In this document: positions 6,727-11,766 of the stretch, piece by piece
Numbering within the stretch: the first letter of the stretch is position 1
How the letters are laid out: each line of letters starts with the position of its first letter
DNA from: an uncultured Rhodospirillales bacterium
Lineage (GTDB): Bacteria > Pseudomonadota > Alphaproteobacteria > RF32 > CAG-239
Direction: 5' to 3'
Assembly (NCBI GenBank): GCA_902795665.1
Contig: CADBMA010000059.1
Coordinates: 1 to 11,766, forward strand
DNA: 11,766 nt
Program-made: the position numbers and the translations under genes
The notes under the pieces: model-generated
Told to the model about the DNA's origin: nothing
Database searches by the model: none
The model's input: only the letters and a program-made list of their open reading frames with translations

Positions 6727-9700
6727 ACGCAAAAAAATAGTACAAATCCTTTGCTTGGTATTGGTAATGGTTTTATTTAGCCGCGCTGCCAGAACACAGC
6801 TGGCGGCAGGAATGTCGCTTGATGCCGTTGGCGATAGCGGAGGCGCCGTAACAACAGCATATAAAACAATTGTCAGCACAGTTAAAGAATATCAAACAAA
6901 ACTTCAAGAAGCATTGACGGCAGTTAAGGGATTGCCAGGTCAATTAAAAGGCGGAAATTCAACTTTTTTAAGCAAAGTCCCCGGCACCAAGAAAGCTCCG
7001 GAAAGCTTGTCTGTTAAATTCAACGATCCGGAAGCGGTTGAACAAGTTTTTTATGAACTGTTTTTGCAATACCCATCAAATAGTGCAGAAGTAAAATCCG
7101 GATACGAAAATAAAGGCGTTGAACTTTACTATGACACAATGGTTGAGCTGAAAACAGCAACAGATAGTCTGCTTGCCAAACTGGACGAACAAAGAAAAAG
7201 AATTGACAGTTTAAAAGATTTGCAAGCCATATCGGATAGCCAAGCCAATGAGGAAAACGGCGAAGACTCAGAACAGGACAGTGGCGCAGAAAAAATGCAA
7301 TATTATAATGCATATAGAGCCCAGTTTGAGTTCAACAGATTGTTGCGAATTGTGGAAGAAGTGGTCGCAATGCGTAATTTATATGAAGCGGTGCGGATAT
7401 TGCAGCAGCCCCGATTGATAGCACCGGCCGAGGCTCCGGAAGAAGAGGAAGAAGACACTACAAAAAGCTCCTTTATATTTGGACGCGAGACCATGGCTTT
7501 TGCTCAACAACTGTATCAAGCTCCTGTAGCATCAAGCCAATCCTTGGATAAGAGCGCGGATTTAACTTCTGACATAAAGCAGCCTTCTGCAAAGACGCTT
7601 TCTGCCGCACCATCGGCAAGCAAAGGATTCGCACTTGGAAACAAAGCAGAACCGGCAACATTGCAAAAAGTCTCTAATCAAGCTCAATTTGCTGCGGATA
7701 CACTCAGTAGAAATAAGACTGATGGATTGGCTCTTCAAAAGATGAATTCTGCGGACAATGCATTGATAAAAGATACAGAACAGGACTCTAAACCCAAAGC
7801 AAAACGAGCAAATCGATCAACAGTAAAATTTGCAGTGCCAGCTGCTCCGGAAACAGATTCCCCATTTAATGGGGCTGAGTCTGAGCTCCGCGCGATTAGC
7901 AAGCTTTCGGATATTTTATTGACTACAAATGAGGCAATTGAGGTCCACAATATTATACAAAGAATGCCTGAATATAAAGATATGTACGTAAAATATGAAA
8001 AATTTAAACAGTTACACGAGGTTGCTGTTGATGCGGTTAAAACTGCCGATCAGTGTGTGATCCAATATATTGGCCGCCGTTATAAAGATCCCAATAATGT
8101 GTGGTTCGGACAGTCCACGCCTCCTGAAAATACAAATGACTACGACGGAAGAAAAGGATTGTCGGGCTGGACCATTGCAACCTTTGAAGTTGCTAACGCA
8201 TCAATAGGTAATGAAATAGATATAGATTCGTTTGCAGAGCAAGATATTGACGCGTCAAAAGTCAGTGACACCCTCCAAGTATCAGATATAAATAAAATTG
8301 CCGATCCTAAAGAGGTGTCAAGTTCTTTTGCTTCTCCAAGCAAGGAGCAAGAATTTTCAGATGCGACGCGTGAGGTCGGGTTGCTCAATTGGCAGATAGG
8401 GCGCAAAGCAGCACAATTGTTAGCAGATGACCAGCGTTCTGAAAATCCAAAATTTGGCAAACCGGAACACGAATTTCCTCTATGGAATGATCAGCGCAGT
8501 TATTATGATCAGTACATTGAGGGCAAATATGAAAATATGAAAGCCTATCTTAACAAATTGGATGTCAGCCAATCTGCAATAGGTCTGTTAAGCCTGATTA
8601 GTAACGAACAGAGCGAAGACGAGGGTAACGCTATATCAGATGGAATTAATAAGATTAGGAATTATCTTAAAGGCGGATTGGGCGCTTCTCCAAAATCGCT
8701 TTCACTTGAAGCGGGATTAAAGAACACAGAGCAGCTATCGGAACTAAAAGCATCAAGTTCTTCTATATCTCAGGGGATGAATCCGATATCAGATGATATT
8801 GGCAATATTTCACTTTCCAATTCGCAAGGTATGTCATCAACATTACTTTTATCCAAAACCGCCAGCATTCAATCTCTCAAAAAACGTCAAAAACAAGAGC
8901 TCTTGGCGTATGAGCGCAAACTCGAGTCGCTGAATGCACAATTGGATAATGTGTCGGACAATATCAATGAATTAACTTCAAAAATAAACAGTGTTGATGA
9001 GCAGGCGCGCAAAAACGAAAATGAGGCTAAAACTGCGCAGAGTGAAATTGAAATGATGGACAAGCGCGGCACAAGCGTACACTCATCAACTTATGTAATG
9101 TCTCAAAAGACTTTTACGGATTCGGGAGCGGCATATGCTGAAAATATAGACCAGCTGGCAGAATTAAGAACAGAAAATAAAAAACTAAAAAATAATCGCG
9201 ATAAAATATATGATCAAATTAATATCGTTAATTCTCAAATAGCGGCAATCAACCAAAAATATCAAGAACGCCTTGTCGATCTTGAAATGGATTTCGATTC
9301 GCGGATTGAGACCTTACAGCAGAGCTCTCCGATTGCAACAACGTTAGGAAATATTGCAAATACTCTGAATCTGAGCGGCGGTGAGATCAGCTCCTTATTA
9401 AGCAAGGTTGATGGTTTGGTAGGCTTAGCCCGTCAATGTGCTTCCAGTGCAATACAGAAGCATCTCAGTGAACTTCAGGCAATGGCGAAAAATGATGCTT
9501 TATATATAAATTCAAATAATAAACTGGTTGTAGAAAAACACGCGGCACTGATTGAAAAATTAAAAAAACTGCCCGAAGACTGTTTTACAGCCCATGTCAG
9601 GTTAATAACCAAAGGAACAACATTAGGGGTGTCGGCAGTGGTTTCTCGTCTGTCAGAAATCTTTAGCGATAATATAACCACAGAGATATGCGCAAAACAT

Positions 9701-10912
9701 GATTGTACCGCTCCGGACAGCCAATATTTTGTCGGGCTTCCGGCCAAAGCGCGTGATTTTACTGCTCCTCATGCACCGCTAACGTCCTATTATCCACCGA
9801 TTCGTGATATGGTACACTTGGATACGATTGATTATAGAAATATTGAAAAAGGAGATGACGGCAAAATTAGTCGGACTGCGTTTTTAGATTATGGTCCATC
9901 TCAGCCGTATATATGGGAACTGCTGCTGTCAGATAAGGCCTATGTGGAAAAAGGCGTAAATTTGAGCAAAGTTCTAAACAAAGGCGGAGAGGCCAAAGCA
10001 TTTATGCGCGGCTATATGCTGCCTTGCCGAAAAGGCAAATATATTGTAGATATCAGCAAAAATGCTAAATATCAGATTATTGATACCCAACAACATAATA
10101 GCGAAGAGAATATTGAACGCCATAAGCAACTGCAGCAATGTGTTGATATAAAAGTAAAAAATTTTGTTGCCTTTGTTATGGTAAATGATACGGACGTTAA
10201 AGATACGGTCACGGCTTCATTCGAGGAAGAACTTGAAGAAGACCCGACAACAAGTGAGTTGGGTATGTTCTTGAAATATACCAACGGAACCTTGCGGATT
10301 AATGACCGCCCCTATGACGGATTTAGCACAATTGTCAGGAAAGAAGACAAAGCAGAAAAGGATGGTGAACTTGAACTTAGTGCAACAGATAATGCTTATG
10401 AGCGCGCCATGTTTGTCAAAAACCAAATTGGTGATTTTCTGCATTTTGTTGATAAAGAACGGCAGATAAAGAAAAATCTCGACAGACTTGAAATAAGTAT
10501 AGGCGAAGTTAAGGAAAATCTAAAAGAGGTATTTGCTAAAATAGGCTTTGAATTAAAAGAAGACCTAAATTTGGCAAACGGTTCTGATTATGATTATGTT
10601 ATAAATCAGCTTAAAACGCGCAAAAATGTCTTAACCGGTGAAATATCAGAAGACCTTGGTGGGATTAGCTATGGTAACCCGACGGTCAAAGAAAGGTTTG
10701 ATAAAGTGAATAACCTTTACTTATCTTTAATTCAAGATTCTCAAGCTTTAACAAGCTTGTCTGCAAATTCTGAGGCCGGAAGCGTTCTCGAGTCAGCTAT
10801 TAAAACCGCAAGAGCCAATGAAAAAGTGGTTGAAAAAACTCGTAAAGATGGATATTCTGCAATTCAGAAGGAAATAGAAGAGTATGAGCAGCCAGTGTGT
10901 ATGCCTTACTGA
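6719..10912 (+). CDS. Gene D: giant exported multi-domain coiled-coil protein of the T4SS locus
   Basis: A 1397-residue protein of unrecognised family. A basic n-region and a hydrophobic core (about 7-20) form a signal peptide or uncleaved anchor; no other membrane segment is visible. Regions: (1) 30-232, a helical module like the C-terminal part of gene A, ending in a helix with MRNLYEAVRIL; (2) about 235-385, a disordered Ala/Ser/Lys linker opening with an acidic run; (3) 386-490, a compact domain with Cys446, Trp462 and Gly-Leu-Ser-Gly-Trp484; (4) about 710-785 and 806-871, two long coiled-coil helices, probably an antiparallel hairpin; (5) about 890-1150, a Cys-rich domain (907, 955, 991, 996, 1103, 1141) with an MRGYMLPCRKG segment; (6) a helical tail ending in VCMPY (Cys1394). 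The eight Cys outside the signal suggest oxidative folding in the periplasm or on the surface. It occupies the virB6-virB7 position but lacks VirB6 topology. It overlaps gene C by 8 bases. A scaffold, tip or adhesin role is inference. Confidence 0.92.
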   Translation: MIKRKKIVQILCLVLVMVLFSRAARTQLAAGMSLDAVGDSGGAVTTAYKTIVSTVKEYQTKLQEALTAVKGLPGQLKGGNSTFLSKVPGTKKAPESLSVKFNDPEAVEQVFYELFLQYPSNSAEVKSGYENKGVELYYDTMVELKTATDSLLAKLDEQRKRIDSLKDLQAISDSQANEENGEDSEQDSGAEKMQYYNAYRAQFEFNRLLRIVEEVVAMRNLYEAVRILQQPRLIAPAEAPEEEEEDTTKSSFIFGRETMAFAQQLYQAPVASSQSLDKSADLTSDIKQPSAKTLSAAPSASKGFALGNKAEPATLQKVSNQAQFAADTLSRNKTDGLALQKMNSADNALIKDTEQDSKPKAKRANRSTVKFAVPAAPETDSPFNGAESELRAISKLSDILLTTNEAIEVHNIIQRMPEYKDMYVKYEKFKQLHEVAVDAVKTADQCVIQYIGRRYKDPNNVWFGQSTPPENTNDYDGRKGLSGWTIATFEVANASIGNEIDIDSFAEQDIDASKVSDTLQVSDINKIADPKEVSSSFASPSKEQEFSDATREVGLLNWQIGRKAAQLLADDQRSENPKFGKPEHEFPLWNDQRSYYDQYIEGKYENMKAYLNKLDVSQSAIGLLSLISNEQSEDEGNAISDGINKIRNYLKGGLGASPKSLSLEAGLKNTEQLSELKASSSSISQGMNPISDDIGNISLSNSQGMSSTLLLSKTASIQSLKKRQKQELLAYERKLESLNAQLDNVSDNINELTSKINSVDEQARKNENEAKTAQSEIEMMDKRGTSVHSSTYVMSQKTFTDSGAAYAENIDQLAELRTENKKLKNNRDKIYDQINIVNSQIAAINQKYQERLVDLEMDFDSRIETLQQSSPIATTLGNIANTLNLSGGEISSLLSKVDGLVGLARQCASSAIQKHLSELQAMAKNDALYINSNNKLVVEKHAALIEKLKKLPEDCFTAHVRLITKGTTLGVSAVVSRLSEIFSDNITTEICAKHDCTAPDSQYFVGLPAKARDFTAPHAPLTSYYPPIRDMVHLDTIDYRNIEKGDDGKISRTAFLDYGPSQPYIWELLLSDKAYVEKGVNLSKVLNKGGEAKAFMRGYMLPCRKGKYIVDISKNAKYQIIDTQQHNSEENIERHKQLQQCVDIKVKNFVAFVMVNDTDVKDTVTASFEEELEEDPTTSELGMFLKYTNGTLRINDRPYDGFSTIVRKEDKAEKDGELELSATDNAYERAMFVKNQIGDFLHFVDKERQIKKNLDRLEISIGEVKENLKEVFAKIGFELKEDLNLANGSDYDYVINQLKTRKNVLTGEISEDLGGISYGNPTVKERFDKVNNLYLSLIQDSQALTSLSANSEAGSVLESAIKTARANEKVVEKTRKDGYSAIQKEIEEYEQPVCMPY

Positions 10913-10926
10913 GAGAAGCATGAAGA

Positions 10927-11688
10927 ATGAGCAAACTTGGAAATATTCTTGAAACCACAAAAATAATGGCGCTGACAGACGGCAGCGGTAGGACATACAA
11001 TTTTATAGATAAGGCCGAAAAAGAAAAACGCAGCGCCAAAATGTACTACTATCTGTGGTTATCAAGGCTGTTTATTTTTACAACTTGCGTGTCTATGATT
11101 GTTTTTTTATCATTTTCTCTGGCATTGTTTAAGCTTGCACCCACAGTTACGGTCGAACCGTTTTTAATTATCAGCAACCAAAAAACATCAGATGATATGG
11201 TTCGCTATGAACCAATTGCCCATAATATGGCTTCCAAAGAAAAGTTAATGGAACTTTTTATTAAGCAGTATGTTATTTATCGCAACTCTATCGTTAATGA
11301 TGAGATTGAAATGATGACGCGGTGGTATGCTGGCGGTATGGTACATTTTCTCTCCAGTGATGAGGTTTTTGCAGATTTCTACGAGGGATTTAATGTGCGT
11401 ATGCAAGATATACTTCAAAGACAATTAAGCCGTGAAGTTGAGATATTGTCAGTCGGCAGAGTTGGCGGCAAAAATAGTAAAGTTTGGAAAGTTGATTTCA
11501 AAACTTATGAAGTTTCTCAGCGTGACCGCAGCGAGAGTAGTGGCTCATTAATATTACAGACACAATATTGGACAGCATCAATTACGGCATATTTTATCCC
11601 ATATCGCCTTTTTATGGGACGCAGGCTAATAAATCCTCTCGGTTTTACAGTTACAAGATATAATCAGAGCGAAGTTCAATTCCAATAA
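10927..11688 (+). CDS. virB8: VirB8 T4SS inner-membrane scaffold protein
   Basis: A 253-residue protein with the standard VirB8 plan: a short cytoplasmic N-terminus, one membrane segment (about residues 47-69) and a periplasmic domain of about 180 residues that should adopt the NTF2-like fold. The block Asn236-Pro-Leu-Gly-Phe240 followed by Thr-Val-Thr-x-Tyr near the C-terminus is a hallmark of VirB8 proteins. The WTASITAYFIPY stretch fits the preceding beta strands. VirB8 bridges the inner-membrane platform and the outer core and is essential for assembly. The ATG at 10927 is preceded by GAGAAG at 10913-10918 (8-base spacing), a modest site 14 bases after the stop of gene D, so co-transcription and partial translational coupling are likely. 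virB9, virB10 and virB11 would be expected beyond the right edge but are not seen. Confidence 0.95.
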   Translation: MSKLGNILETTKIMALTDGSGRTYNFIDKAEKEKRSAKMYYYLWLSRLFIFTTCVSMIVFLSFSLALFKLAPTVTVEPFLIISNQKTSDDMVRYEPIAHNMASKEKLMELFIKQYVIYRNSIVNDEIEMMTRWYAGGMVHFLSSDEVFADFYEGFNVRMQDILQRQLSREVEILSVGRVGGKNSKVWKVDFKTYEVSQRDRSESSGSLILQTQYWTASITAYFIPYRLFMGRRLINPLGFTVTRYNQSEVQFQ

Positions 11689-11766
11689 AACCGCTTATGC
11701 AATAATTTGGTGGGAATTGTATAAAAATGTTAGACTTTTACAAAAAAAAGTTCTAAAGTCAAACTG
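11689..11766 (+). other. 78-base right edge without an assignable gene
   Basis: After the virB8 stop there is a GGTGGG at 11709-11714 and then an ATG at 11727 that reads only nine codons (MLDFYKKKF) before TAA 11754-11756. The reading frame passes through a run of eight A (11742-11749). A one-base backward shift in that run would continue openly to the window edge. This is either plain intergenic DNA or the start of a gene broken by a homopolymer error or slippage. I cannot decide from the visible bases. Confidence 0.4.

Noticed and set aside
6719..10912. Gene D as a VirB6 family protein, because of its size and position in the operon
   Set aside because: VirB6 needs several membrane helices. 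Apart from the N-terminal signal I see no hydrophobic stretch of about 20 residues in D.
11720..11725. TATAAA as the -10 box of a promoter after virB8
   Set aside because: No acceptable -35 element lies at 16-18 bases upstream, and such AT-rich hexamers are frequent here.
11734..11751. Inverted repeat ACTTTT...AAAAGT after virB8 as a terminator
   Set aside because: The 6-bp stem is almost pure A/T and is not followed by a T-tract.

Overview
This window holds the core of a type IV secretion system (T4SS) locus on the + strand, in AT-rich DNA (roughly 40% GC by eye). Three genes are recognisable as T4SS parts: virB3 (290-580), virB4 (570-3002) and virB8 (10927-11688). No taxonomic marker is present. 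A Gram-negative host is implied by the envelope-spanning VirB machine and the several proteins with N-terminal export signals. A low-GC alphaproteobacterium fits, but that is inference.

Layout: 2-157 is the 3' end of a gene that starts outside the window. It is followed by a strong rho-independent terminator (176-212) and a plausible sigma70-type promoter (234-262), which together start a new transcription unit. virB3 and virB4 overlap by 11 bases, and virB4 begins at a TTG codon. A 78-base gap with a hairpin next to a strong Shine-Dalgarno sequence leads into four consecutive genes called A-D here: A 3081-4835, B 4835-5497, C 5506-6726, D 6719-10912. They are almost contiguous (1-base overlap, 8-base gap, 8-base overlap) and lead into virB8 after 14 bases. 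The last 78 bases contain no gene that can be called.

The unusual part is A-D. In a canonical virB operon the interval between virB4 and virB8 holds virB5, virB6 and virB7. Here it holds four predicted exported, largely helical or coiled-coil proteins of 584, 220, 406 and 1397 residues. None has the polytopic membrane core of VirB6. All four begin with a signal sequence followed by a polar helical stretch, and A, B and D carry a similar-looking helical module. A and D can be aligned without gaps over 67 residues with matching landmarks (Asn-Asp, Tyr-Asp, Ile-x-Ser-Leu). My working model is a tandem expansion of VirB5/TrbJ-like extracytoplasmic subunits, with large lineage-specific insertions in A and C and a giant C-terminal extension in D. 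This would give an elaborated pilus tip, adhesin or periplasmic scaffold on an otherwise ordinary VirB3/VirB4/VirB8 engine. The three-gene identification is solid. The paralogy and function of A-D are inferences from reading the sequence and need profile searches and structure prediction.
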